From: SIG480 sp045636865
GTDB lineage: Bacteria > Bacillota > Clostridia > Oscillospirales > JAAYXM01
NCBI GenBank assembly: GCA_045636865.1
Contig: JAZTYJ010000020.1
Span: forward strand, 62,001-126,000
Direction: 5' to 3'
DNA length: 64,000 bases
Positions 31,090 through 41,200 of the stretch are shown piece by piece (positions within the stretch are counted from its first letter, which is position 1; the number at the start of each line of letters is the position of its first letter). Both the position numbers and the translations under genes were made by a program. Under the pieces are notes generated by a model. It worked only from the letters and a program-made list of their open reading frames with translations. It was not told the origin of the DNA and searched no databases.

Positions 31090-32970
31090 ATGAAGATTAC
31101 ATCAACATCAAAAGCAGCAATTATTATCCCTAAAAATGAAACTCCGCGCGAGCGTTTTGCGGCGGACGAGCTTTCAAAATATATAGCTGAAATATTCGGT
31201 TGCAAAACAGAAATTTCATCATCTGACGTATCTTCCGATGTAAAGTTTTTAATCGGTTCACCGACAAGAAACCAATATTCTGCAAAGTACATTTCAGCAG
31301 ATGAGTTTGACAAAATTGTTCCGGGTCCGGAAGGTATGTATATAAAGGCGTTTGATGACGCCCTCATCCTTGCCGGAAGCAACGGAGAGCACGATCTCGA
31401 GCGCGGCACGGTCTACGCCGTATACGAGTTTTTAGAGCGTTTTCTAGGCGTGTCCTTCGGTGCATACACTCACCCCGACTATGCAGGAGGTGAGGAGATT
31501 CCGAATCTTTCGGAGAAGTGCCTTTGCGACATTGAATATATAAAGCCGTGTGCAGACCTTCTCTACCGCACCGCAATAATCCAGTTTGATGATGAGCGCG
31601 GCGCAGGTCAGCACAAAATCGTTCCCATATTCCTTGACTGGCTCGTCAAAAACCGTTACAACAGAATCCTTACCTGGTGCAAAATTTACGACGACTTCAA
31701 AGCAAACGGAATGCTTAATGAGGCGATAAAGCGCGGCATCAACTTCACCGTCGGCCATCACTCCGCAATCCGAAACTTCCTTCCGCCGTACGGTAACGAC
31801 TACTTCCCCGAGCATTATTACGAAACTCACCCTGAATTTTACAAGCTTCAGGAAGATGGGACACGTTTTGTTTCTCCAAATGGTCGTAGGGGGCAGTGGA
31901 TTCTCTGCAGCAGAAATGAAGAGCTCGTTTCGGTTATGTCTGAAAACATCATAAAGTGGATAGGTGAAAATCCGCTTGTTGACGTTATCGCTCTCTGGCC
32001 GCAGGACGGTATGCACGACCAGTGCAAGTGCCCCGAGTGTTCAAAGCACACAAAGGTAGAAAATTACGCATATTTCTTAAACGCCGTTGCAAAGAGAGTA
32101 AGCGCGGTTTATCCGAATGCAAAGATAAATATGCTTGCGTATGTCGATTTGTGGGAGCCGTCAGAAAATCTGACGCTCGAGCCGTGCCTTAACGTAAGCG
32201 AGGCATTGTGGGCAGCATCAGGCCTTCGCGCAGGAGGAAAGGCTGACGGTTCGTGCCTTATCGGAACACACTTTGAAGACAACCTTCTCGGCTGGAAGAA
32301 GCTCGGCGCAGAGGTTACATACTACGACTATTATATGGGCGTATATCAGGCGCGTCAGAGATGGATTCCGATGGCTGAAGAGATGCAGGTGTTCTATAAG
32401 AGATTTATGGAAGTCGGAATTGCAGGCAGCGGCACGCAGGTTGAGTGTTTCAACGTCTGGAACAACCTCCAGAATTTCTACTGCTTCTCCCGCACCGCAT
32501 ATGATACATCGCTTTCGCTTTCGGATAACCTTGACCGTCTCTGCCGCATCTTCGGAAACGGCGGCGAGTTCGTAAAAGAGATTATGCTTATGGGCGAAGC
32601 GGCATATGACGGCGAAGTGGCGCTTCAGGACGGCGGAAAATATATGATAGAGCATATCGACTGCGAGAAGGTCTACGACCTTTTTGAAAAGGCATATGCT
32701 GCGGCAGAAACACCGGCGCACAGAAACAACGTTCGCCTTATGCGCCTTGCATTCCGCTATACGGACATAAAGAGGCTGGATACACTTCCCGAAGAGGTGG
32801 AGTACAAGCAGCTCAAACCCTGCGAAGACCCCACAGGTGAGCTTTGCTTTATGACGCAGTTCAGCAGTTTCCTGCTCAACAACCCGGGATTTGGCATCGC
32901 AATCCCGTTGGATGCCCCGAAAAGCGATAAATTTGTCCCCGACAAGTGGTACGATTTTGAAAAGAAATAG
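31090..32970 (+). CDS. DUF4838 domain protein (putative glycoside-active enzyme)
   Basis: A 626-residue protein without signal peptide. Residues ~1-130 form an alpha-glucuronidase/GH20-like N-terminal domain (ERFAADELSKYIAEIFG, IGSPTRNQ). Residues ~150-450 are the DUF4838 TIM-barrel-like region with the hallmark WPQDGMHDQCKCPECSK (two CxxC-type cysteines) near residue 303. The C-terminal ~150 residues are helical. The family is found among polysaccharide-using bacteria, but its activity is unproven. The gene faces pgi and a GH31 enzyme, which supports a sugar-related role. Confidence 0.75.
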   Translation: MKITSTSKAAIIIPKNETPRERFAADELSKYIAEIFGCKTEISSSDVSSDVKFLIGSPTRNQYSAKYISADEFDKIVPGPEGMYIKAFDDALILAGSNGEHDLERGTVYAVYEFLERFLGVSFGAYTHPDYAGGEEIPNLSEKCLCDIEYIKPCADLLYRTAIIQFDDERGAGQHKIVPIFLDWLVKNRYNRILTWCKIYDDFKANGMLNEAIKRGINFTVGHHSAIRNFLPPYGNDYFPEHYYETHPEFYKLQEDGTRFVSPNGRRGQWILCSRNEELVSVMSENIIKWIGENPLVDVIALWPQDGMHDQCKCPECSKHTKVENYAYFLNAVAKRVSAVYPNAKINMLAYVDLWEPSENLTLEPCLNVSEALWAASGLRAGGKADGSCLIGTHFEDNLLGWKKLGAEVTYYDYYMGVYQARQRWIPMAEEMQVFYKRFMEVGIAGSGTQVECFNVWNNLQNFYCFSRTAYDTSLSLSDNLDRLCRIFGNGGEFVKEIMLMGEAAYDGEVALQDGGKYMIEHIDCEKVYDLFEKAYAAAETPAHRNNVRLMRLAFRYTDIKRLDTLPEEVEYKQLKPCEDPTGELCFMTQFSSFLLNNPGFGIAIPLDAPKSDKFVPDKWYDFEKK

Positions 32971-32973
32971 AGA

Positions 32974-33006
32974 AAAAACCGATGTGGAAATTCCACATCG
33001 GTTTTT
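32974..33006. terminator. Bidirectional terminator between DUF4838 gene and pgi
   Basis: Near-perfect palindrome AAAAACCGATGTGGAA / TTCCACATCGGTTTTT, serving both converging genes. Confidence 0.92.
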
Positions 33007-34329
33007 CTATTGCAGTCGTTTTATCAGATCTTTCTTTATGTCTTCATATCCCGGTTTTCCGAGAAGCGCAAACATATTATTTTTATATGCCTCAACGCCC
33101 GGCTGATCAAACGGATTTATGCCGGAGATGTATCCGCTTATCGCGCACGCCTTTTCAAAAAAATAAATGAGGTTTCCGAGGCAGTACTCGTCAGGCCTTT
33201 CAATGTGAACAATGAGATTTGCAACGCCGCCGTCGGTATGGGCAAGAAGCGTTCCGCGCGCCGCCTCGCGGTTTACGAAACCGATGGTCTTGCCGTTTAA
33301 GAAATCAAGCCCGTCGGCAGTTTCCGAATCCGCCTCGATAACGATGTCAGAGCCCGATGAATCAAAAAGAAGAAGTGTTTCAAAAATGTTCCGCGCGCCG
33401 TCCTGAATAAGCTGGCCGAGCGAGTGGAGGTCTGCGGAAAACGAAGCCGAGGCAGGGAAAATTCCGCCGCCGCGCTTTCCCTCGCTCTCACCGAAAAGCT
33501 GCTTCCACCATTCTGCAAAAAAGTGCGCGCGCGGTTCAAAGTTTGCGAGAATCTCAATTGTTTTTTCCTTGCGCCGGAGTGCGTTTCTTGCGGCGGCATA
33601 CTTATAACAGTCGTTTTTTGAGATGTCAGGATTTTCATATTCCCGCATCGCATCATATGCCCCGCACATGAGCGCGTCGATGTCAGCTCCGCTGACGGCA
33701 ATTGGAAGAAGACCGACAGCGGTAAGCACGCTATATCGCCCTCCGATGTCGGAGGGGATTGCGAAGGATTCATACCCCTCTCTGTCAGAAAGCTCGCGGA
33801 GTGCGCCGCGGGTTTTGTCTGTCGTAACAAAGATTCGATCGCGCGCGCCCTTTCTTCCATACTTCTCAATAAGAAGCTTGCGAAAGAGTCGGAAAGCGAT
33901 TGCAGGCTCCGTTGTCGTTCCGCTTTTTGAAATTACGTTTACGGAAAAGTCAATGTCTTCTACCGTCTTTAAAACCTCCGAAAGACACGCGGAGCTTAAG
34001 TTGTTTCCGGCAAAGAGAATCTTGACTCCGCCGTTCTTTCCGAGCATATCTATCGCCATTTTCGAGCCGAGGTATGAGCCTCCGATTCCGATGACAACAA
34101 GTGCCGCGGAGGTTTTCTTAATCTTCTCCGCGGCAGCCTTTATGCGTAAAAACTCTTCTTTGTCGTAATCTTCGGGAAGTGTAAGCCAGCCCGTAAAGCT
34201 GCTTCCCGGACCGTTTTTCTCGTGCAGCATATCGTGCGCGGCGCGGATAAACGGGTCAAGAGCATAAATCTCCGCTTCTGAAATGAAATCGCGTGCCTGC
34301 GAGCAGTCAAACCTGATTTTAATTATCAA
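33007..34329 (-). CDS. pgi: Glucose-6-phosphate isomerase
   Basis: A 440-residue isomerase of the short bacterial type. It has GIGGSYLGSKMAIDML near residue 80, NVISKSGTTTEPAIAFR near 130, TTDKTRGALRELSDREGY and GGRYSVLTAVGLLPIA near 195, and the C-terminal QPGVEAYKNNMFALLG with the catalytic Lys. It interconverts glucose-6-phosphate and fructose-6-phosphate. It follows the GH31 gene with 19 bases between them, so glucose released by that enzyme would enter glycolysis through a co-transcribed step. Confidence 0.95.
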   Translation of the reverse strand: MIIKIRFDCSQARDFISEAEIYALDPFIRAAHDMLHEKNGPGSSFTGWLTLPEDYDKEEFLRIKAAAEKIKKTSAALVVIGIGGSYLGSKMAIDMLGKNGGVKILFAGNNLSSACLSEVLKTVEDIDFSVNVISKSGTTTEPAIAFRLFRKLLIEKYGRKGARDRIFVTTDKTRGALRELSDREGYESFAIPSDIGGRYSVLTAVGLLPIAVSGADIDALMCGAYDAMREYENPDISKNDCYKYAAARNALRRKEKTIEILANFEPRAHFFAEWWKQLFGESEGKRGGGIFPASASFSADLHSLGQLIQDGARNIFETLLLFDSSGSDIVIEADSETADGLDFLNGKTIGFVNREAARGTLLAHTDGGVANLIVHIERPDEYCLGNLIYFFEKACAISGYISGINPFDQPGVEAYKNNMFALLGKPGYEDIKKDLIKRLQ

Positions 34330-34348
34330 GCAACTCCTTTAACGGTTT

Positions 34349-36718
34349 TTAGTCGGCGCAGATGATTTCATAAAGCGCGAGAGTGACCTTTTCATCAAGA
34401 CCAAACTGGATAATATCGTTCATAAGCTCCGACTTATCCTTATTCTCTCTCAAAAGGTTATAAATTATGTCTTTGATTCTGTTCGGTGTGTACTCAAATT
34501 TTTCCAGAATTTCGCAGGCTCTTTCAAAAATGTTGTTTTCAAAGAGCTTTGAAGATGCGAGCGAAATTTCTATTTCGCCTGCCGCATCGCCTATGTCAAC
34601 CGTGAGAACACCGTCGTCGAATGTTTTTTCGAAATTCTTTGACTTTCCGTTTTCAAAAACCCTGACGTCGCAATCGCAAATGCCCACAAACTCAACCTCG
34701 AATGTGCGACCTTCGGGGATAACGCCTGCATCCCCCTGCGGCGTTCCGATTTTAAAGGTCGGATTATCCGTCCAGCAAAGCGAGAACTTTGTGGTTGCGG
34801 ACTTCGGATTTGCGCGTCCGTCGTCCTCGTAAAGCTCAAATGTGTTTGAAGCTCCCGAAAAGACGCGGAGCTTTAGATCCTTCGGATTTTCCGTGTCGTT
34901 TACGTGAGAGAGCTTTGCAAGAGGAACAATGCCGCCTGCCTTGACGAGAACAGGCATATCGTAGAGGTTTCTAAAGAGTGTGAGCGTCTTTCCGCCGCGA
35001 TAGCGGAGATTTGAGAAGAAGTCATACCACACACCGTCGGGGATGTAGGTTCTGACGCTTCCCATAGTGGTTTTCTCGTCGTGCGGTGAAGTTATCGGAG
35101 AAACTATCATTTCCGTTCCGAAAGAAAATTCGTTTCTGCACTCATACGCGCGCTCGTCGGGGTAGTCATAGTAAAGCGGCGAAACAATCGGCTCACCGAA
35201 TTCTGATGTGCGGCGGTTCATCGTGTAGAGATACGGAATAAGCTCGTGGCGGAGCTTTAAGAACTTTTTCATCGAAAGCTCCGATATCTTGTTATACTTC
35301 CACGGCTCTTTTCCGAGGAAAGGTGAGTTCATGCTGTGGAGACGGTTGATCGGTGAGAAAACGCCGAGCTGGAACCAACGCGTGATGAGTTCTTCCGAGC
35401 GCTCGCCGTACATATGTCCGCCGATGTCGTGACTCCACCAGGAATAACCGATGTTTGATGCGGTTGCGGTAAAATACGGCTGAAAATCAAGCGATTCCCA
35501 CGAAATGACCGTATCGCCCGAAAAGCCTACGGGATAGCGGTGGCTTCCCGGACCTGCAAAGCGCGAGAAGATGAGACCGCGATCGCCGTTTCTCTCGCTG
35601 TGGCGGTAGTGGAAGTGGTTGAGCATCCAGAGCGGATCGATTCCGGGGATGCGAGTCGTGTTTCCCTGCTGCCAGTCTATCCACCAGAAGTCAACGCCGT
35701 CTTCCTCCTGTGGTGCATGGAGATGGTCAAAGTAGTTCTTCATAAACTTCGGATTTTCAATTTCAAACGGAATGTTCTGCTCGGTAGCGGGGTCAACGCC
35801 CATTGCGCGCGCCATATCGGGATATGCATCCTCGTGTGCGGATACGCCCTCCTGCGGATGAACGTTGAGACTCGTGTGAAGTCCCTCCTCGTGAAGCGTT
35901 TTTAAAAACTCAACGTGGTCGGGGAAAAGCTCGCGGTTCCACGAATATCCCGTCCAGCCCGAACCGTATTTCGGATCAATTTTGATGTGGTGCCAGTCGA
36001 TGTCGATAACCGCAACGGAAAACGGAACATCCTCCTTCTTGAATCGTTTCATAAGAGTGATGTACTCCTCCTGCGTGTACGGATGGTACCTGCTCCACCA
36101 GTTGCCGAGTGCAAAGCGCGGAAGAAGCGGAGTCTTGCCGCAGAGCATATAATAGTCGCGGAGCCCTGCGCGGAAATCGTTGCCGCGCTCCTTGTCACCG
36201 TAGCAGAAGAGGTAGTGGTCAATGCCCGTATTCTCGCGCGCCTTTATCGTGCCGTCATCGTCGATAACGGGGGTAGTGCTGTCGTCAAGCGTTGTAATCG
36301 CGCCGCACTTACTGAATAGTCCCGGAAGAAGCGGAATCTCACCGTTTGAACGGTCAAGTGTCGTGGCAGTTCCTCCGAGATTTTGCGGATCATCAAGCCC
36401 GAATCCCCAGATAGAAGAGATTGTGCCGGCTAAAACTCCGAAATTTTTGCCGAGGTATTTTACCTGAAGGCTGTTTTTCGTAAACTCGCCGCCTGAATAG
36501 GTAAGCTCAACGTGTTCTGTTGATATTGTGAGAAGGTTATCCTCCTGTGTGAGGGCAAAGTCTGCCTTTGGAAAGCTTCGGTTTGCAACAATCTGCGTTG
36601 CGCGGTCTTCAAATGCGCCGTTTTCGTTGTATTCAATTCGTATAAGCCGCGAGGTAAGAACGGTAAAGCGGTACTTCTCCCCACGGATGATACAGTCTTT
36701 ATTTGCATATGTAGTCAT
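34349..36718 (-). CDS. Glycoside hydrolase family 31 (alpha-glucosidase/alpha-xylosidase type)
   Basis: A 789-residue enzyme with no signal peptide. A beta-sandwich N-terminal domain (1-~215) precedes the catalytic barrel, with WSRYHPYTQEEYI and AVIDIDWHHIK. The catalytic pair lies in VDFWWIDWQQG (nucleophile Asp) and GFSGDTVISWESL (acid/base Asp). The C-terminal domains are DUF5110-like, plus a helical tail of ~70 residues after 715 that I do not recognise. It releases alpha-linked glucose or xylose in the cytoplasm. GAAAGGAGTGTCC precedes its ATG. No sugar transporter is adjacent. Confidence 0.9.
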   Translation of the reverse strand: MTTYANKDCIIRGEKYRFTVLTSRLIRIEYNENGAFEDRATQIVANRSFPKADFALTQEDNLLTISTEHVELTYSGGEFTKNSLQVKYLGKNFGVLAGTISSIWGFGLDDPQNLGGTATTLDRSNGEIPLLPGLFSKCGAITTLDDSTTPVIDDDGTIKARENTGIDHYLFCYGDKERGNDFRAGLRDYYMLCGKTPLLPRFALGNWWSRYHPYTQEEYITLMKRFKKEDVPFSVAVIDIDWHHIKIDPKYGSGWTGYSWNRELFPDHVEFLKTLHEEGLHTSLNVHPQEGVSAHEDAYPDMARAMGVDPATEQNIPFEIENPKFMKNYFDHLHAPQEEDGVDFWWIDWQQGNTTRIPGIDPLWMLNHFHYRHSERNGDRGLIFSRFAGPGSHRYPVGFSGDTVISWESLDFQPYFTATASNIGYSWWSHDIGGHMYGERSEELITRWFQLGVFSPINRLHSMNSPFLGKEPWKYNKISELSMKKFLKLRHELIPYLYTMNRRTSEFGEPIVSPLYYDYPDERAYECRNEFSFGTEMIVSPITSPHDEKTTMGSVRTYIPDGVWYDFFSNLRYRGGKTLTLFRNLYDMPVLVKAGGIVPLAKLSHVNDTENPKDLKLRVFSGASNTFELYEDDGRANPKSATTKFSLCWTDNPTFKIGTPQGDAGVIPEGRTFEVEFVGICDCDVRVFENGKSKNFEKTFDDGVLTVDIGDAAGEIEISLASSKLFENNIFERACEILEKFEYTPNRIKDIIYNLLRENKDKSELMNDIIQFGLDEKVTLALYEIICAD

Positions 36719-36841
36719 AAGGACACTCCTTTCTAAAATAAAGATATCATTTTTTTAAAAACAAAGATACAATATATTTGCTGAAAAATATCATATTTTT
36801 GTCGGAGGTGTGAAAAGAAGGATATTTTGAAACTTTATTTG

Positions 36842-36870
36842 TTGACACGGGGCGCGCGGAGTGGTATAAT
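36842..36870 (+). promoter_or_regulatory. Promoter of the pyr operon
   Basis: Consensus TTGACA (36842-36847) and TATAAT (36865-36870) at 17-base spacing, 10 bases upstream of the PyrR-binding hairpin. Confidence 0.85.
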
Positions 36871-36880
36871 ATATAAAAAT

Positions 36881-36995
36881 AAATCTTTAAGAGCGATCCC
36901 GTGAGGTCGGCAAGATTTGTGATATAGGAGATATGCAGGGGCAACCTGCGTCTGTTTTCGTGTATGCATCTTGCCGTTTCCGGCAAGATTTTTTT
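36881..36995 (+). promoter_or_regulatory. PyrR-type transcription attenuator of the pyr operon
   Basis: Hairpin 36881-36918 has lower stem AAATCTT/AAGATTT and upper stem GATC/GGTC capped by the hexaloop CCGTGA, fitting the PyrR-binding CNGNGA loop. Its 3' arm CGGCAAGAT (36908-36916) can instead pair with ATCTTGCCG (36968-36976) to form an antiterminator. ATCTTGCCG also pairs with CGGCAAGAT (36981-36989) plus a T run, the terminator. With UMP-bound PyrR the first hairpin holds and transcription stops before pyrC. The pyrR gene is not in this window. Confidence 0.88.
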
Positions 36996-37012
36996 GTATA
37001 AAGAGGTCAGTT

Positions 37013-38221
37013 ATGTTTGGTTTTTTGAAAAAGAAGAGCGTTAAAAACTATATAGCAAAAGAGTGTTTCGCCTCCTGCGTAAAGACAGCTGAGGCGATGA
37101 TTCCTGCTTTTTCTTCAAATTATGTTGTTTTGCCCGGTTTTTGTGATGTGCATGTGCATTTTCGCGAGCCGGGTTTTTCGTATAAAGAAACGATTTCTTC
37201 AGGCTGTGCCTCTGCCGCGCGCGGAGGGTACACCGCAGTCTGCACGATGCCGAACCTAAACCCCGTTCCCGACAGTGTTGAGAGCATAAACGAGCAGCTT
37301 TCTGTCATCTCGCGCGATGCAACGATAGACGTTTTTCCCTATGCGTCAATCACAGTCGGTCAGAAGGGCGAGGAGCTCTCCGACTTTTGCGGAATGCAAG
37401 ACCTTGCAATAGCGTTTTCGGATGACGGTCGCGGAGTTCAGGATGATGAGCTTATGCGCGATGCGATGAAAAAGGCAAAGGAGCTCGGAAAGATTATCGT
37501 TGCTCATTGTGAGGTGAACGACCTGCTTCACGGCGGCTATATCCACGACGGCGAGTATGCAAAGAAAAACGGTCATCGCGGAATATGTTCGGAGAGCGAG
37601 TGGAAGCAGATAGAACGCGATATCGCGCTTGTCCGCGAAATCGGCTGCAAATACCACGTCTGCCACATCTCGACAAAGGAATCCGTTGCGCTTATCCGCG
37701 CGGCAAAGGCGGAGGGGCTTGACATCACCTGCGAAACTGCACCGCATTATCTCATTATGACGGATATGGACATCGGTGAGGACGGGCGGTTTAAAATGAA
37801 CCCCCCGATAAGAAGCGAAGACGACCGCAAGGCTCTCGTTGAGGGCATATGCGACGGAACCATTGATATGATAGCGACGGACCATGCGCCGCATTCGGCT
37901 GAAGAAAAGTCAAAGGGGCTTGAAAAGAGCGCGTTCGGAGTTGTCGGACTTGAAACGGCGTTTTCTGCGATGTATACGCACTTCGTAAAAAAGAAAATAA
38001 TAACTATGGAAAAATTAATTGAGCTTATGTCGGAAAATCCGAGGCGAAGATTTGATATTCCGCTCGGTGAGGACTATACCGTGTGGGACCTTTCAAAATC
38101 GTTTGTGGTTGATCCGTCGGAGTTTCACTCAAAAGGTCGCGCAACCCCGTTTGAGGGCAAAAAACTGTATGGAAAATGCTTACTTACCGTAAAAGACGGC
38201 AAGCCGGTATATAAAATATAA
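37013..38221 (+). CDS. pyrC: Dihydroorotase
   Basis: A 402-residue amidohydrolase of the long (class I type) dihydroorotases. It shows GFCDVHVHFREPGFSYKET with the metal-binding HxH, TMPNLNPVPDS, IVAHCEVNDLLH, HICHISTKESV and the final ATDHAPHS Asp. It closes carbamoyl-aspartate to dihydroorotate. ATG 37013 follows AAGAGGTCAG; an earlier ATG-like start at 36971 would lie within the terminator hairpin. The N-terminal FLKKKSVKNYIAKECFASC stretch of ~45 residues differs from typical homologues. First gene of the operon. Confidence 0.94.
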   Translation: MFGFLKKKSVKNYIAKECFASCVKTAEAMIPAFSSNYVVLPGFCDVHVHFREPGFSYKETISSGCASAARGGYTAVCTMPNLNPVPDSVESINEQLSVISRDATIDVFPYASITVGQKGEELSDFCGMQDLAIAFSDDGRGVQDDELMRDAMKKAKELGKIIVAHCEVNDLLHGGYIHDGEYAKKNGHRGICSESEWKQIERDIALVREIGCKYHVCHISTKESVALIRAAKAEGLDITCETAPHYLIMTDMDIGEDGRFKMNPPIRSEDDRKALVEGICDGTIDMIATDHAPHSAEEKSKGLEKSAFGVVGLETAFSAMYTHFVKKKIITMEKLIELMSENPRRRFDIPLGEDYTVWDLSKSFVVDPSEFHSKGRATPFEGKKLYGKCLLTVKDGKPVYKI

Positions 38222-38238
38222 TTTGGAGGGCGAGCAAA

Positions 38239-41200
38239 ATGCCGAAAAGAACAGATTTAAAGAAAATTCTCATTATAGGATCGGGCCCGATCGTCATCGG
38301 TCAGGCAGCGGAGTTTGACTATGCAGGAACACAGGCATGTCTTGCGCTCAAGGAAGAGGGCTATGAGGTTATCCTCTGCAACTCAAACCCTGCAACAATT
38401 ATGACAGACACAACAATTGCCGACAAGGTATATATGGAGCCGCTCACACTTGAATACGTTGCAAAAATCCTCCGCCACGAGCGTCCGGATGCAATCGTTC
38501 CGGGTATCGGCGGACAGACAGGTCTTAACCTTGCAATGCAGCTTGAGAAGAAGGGAATCCTTCGTGAGTGCAACGTCAAGCTTCTCGGCACATCAAGCGA
38601 GAGTATCGAGCGCGCAGAGGACCGCGAGATGTTCAAGGAGCTCTGCGAGTCTATCGGCGAGCCGACCATCCCCTCAAAAATCACATACTCCCTCGAAGAA
38701 GCACGCGTTGCAGCCGAAGAAATCGGCTATCCCGTCGTTCTCCGACCGGCATTCACCCTCGGCGGAACAGGCGGCGGCTTTGCAAACAACGAAGAAGAGC
38801 TCTTGGAGGTCGGAAGAAACGCATTCAAGCTTTCCCCCGTTTCACAGGTTCTTATCGAGAAGAGTGTAAAGGGATATAAGGAAATCGAATTTGAGGTTAT
38901 GCGCGACGGTGAAGACAACGCGATAACCATCTGCGGAATGGAAAACGTTGATCCTGTCGGCGTTCATACGGGCGACTCTATCGTTGTTGCGCCGATTATG
39001 ACTCTTTCAGAAGAAGACGAAAAAATGCTCAACGCGAGTGCAATAAAGCTCATCCGCGAGCTCAAGATCGAGGGCGGCTGCAACGTTCAGTTTGCGCTCA
39101 ACCCGAATTCGAGCGAATATTATCTCATTGAGGTAAACCCGCGCGTTTCGCGTTCATCAGCGCTCGCTTCAAAGGCAAGCGGATACCCGATTGCGCGTGT
39201 TACCGCAAAGATCGCAGTCGGTATGACTCTCGCAGAAATTCCGATTGCAAACACTACTGCGGCATACGAGCCGAAGCTTGACTATATCATCGCAAAGCTT
39301 CCGCGTTTCCCGTTTGACAAGTTCACACAGGCATCAAATATGCTCGGAACACAGATGAAGGCAACAGGTGAGATTATGGGCATCGGCTCAAATCTTTCAG
39401 AGTGTCTCTTAAAGAGCGTGCGTTCACTTGAAAACGGCGCACACCACTTCAACCTCCCGAAGTTTGATGGTATGAAGAAAGATGCGCTTATCGAGTATAT
39501 CAGCGAGTTCCACGATGACAATCTCTTTGCAATTGCAGAGGCATTCTGGCTCGGCGCAACGGTTGAGGAGGCTCACAAGGCAACAGGCATCACTCCGTTC
39601 TTCCTTGAGGCATTCAAAGAGATTACGGATGCCGAAAAGAAGATTGAGAGCAATAAATACGACCTCGAAACTCTCATTGATGCAAAGAAGCTCGGCTTCT
39701 GCGACAAGTACATCGCAAAGCTCTGGAACGTCACCGAGCGCGAGGTGTTTGATTTCAGAAAGAAGAATAACGTCTTCCCCGTATACAAGATGGTTGACAC
39801 AAGCCATACAGGCGCATATATCCCGTATTTCTACTCATCCTACACGGGCGAAAACGCAAGCCGTTTAAGCGATAAAAAGAAGATAGTTGTTCTCGGTGCA
39901 GGACCTATCAGAATCGGTCAGGGCGTCGAGTTTGACTATTCAACCGTCCACGCGGTTACAACAATCAAAAATTCAGGCTATGAAGCTATCATCATAAACA
40001 ATAACCCCGATACGGTTTCGACAGACTACACAACTGCAGACAAGCTCTATTTTGAGCCGCTTACAACAGAAGATGTTATGAACATCATCGAGTTTGAAAA
40101 GCCCGAGGGCGTCATCGCATCTCTCGGCGGTCAGACTGCAATCAACCTTGCAGAGCCGCTTTATGCACACGGCGTAAAAATCATCGGCACGGACTGCGAG
40201 GCTATTGAGCGCGCAGAAAACCGCGACAGCTTTGAAAAGGTTCTCAAAAACCTCGGAATCCCGCAGCCTGAAGGTCGCGCGGTAACAAAGATTGAAGACG
40301 GAATAGAAGCTGCAGCAAAGATAGGATATCCCGTTCTTGTCCGCCCGAGCTTTGTTCTCGGCGGTCGCGCAATGCAGATAGTCAGCAACGAGGAGCAGCT
40401 CCGTCAGTACCTCCGCACAGCGGTAGAAATCGACGAGGACAAGCCTGTTCTTGTTGACAAGTACATTCAGGGAAAAGAAGTCGAGGTTGATGCTATCTGC
40501 GACGGTCGCGACGTATTCGTGCCGGGCATTATGGAGCTTGTTGAGCGAACAGGTGTTCACTCGGGCGACTCTATAAGCGTATATCCGACATTCTCAATTT
40601 CCGACAAAGTAAAAGGAATAATTCTGCAGTATGCAAAGAAGCTCGGTCTCGGCATCGGAATTGTCGGTCTCTATAACATCCAGTTCATCGTTGACAACGA
40701 CGACAACGTATTCATCATCGAGGTAAACCCGCGCTCATCAAGAACCGTTCCGTTCCTCTCAAAGGCTACGGGATACTCACTTGCAGACATCGCAACAGAG
40801 GTTATCCTCGGTCGCAGTCTCAAGGAGCAGGGCATTTTTGAAATCTATCCGCAGGAGAAGAAGCGTTGGTACGTCAAGGTTCCGGTATTCTCCTTCAACA
40901 AAATCCGCGGACTTGATGCATATCTCTCACCGGAGATGAAGTCAACAGGTGAGGCTATCGGCTATGACGATAAATTAAACCGCGCTCTCTACAAAGCTCT
41001 TCAGGCATCGGGTATGCGCGTTCAGAACTACGGCACTGTCCTTGCAACAATTGCAGACAAGGATAAGGAAGAGGCACTTCCGCTTATCCGCCGCTTCTAC
41101 AATCTCGGATTCAACATCCAGGCAACAGAGGGAACTGCAAAGTTCTTAAAGGAAAATGGAATCAGAACACACATTCTCAAGAAGATTTCAGACGGCAGCG

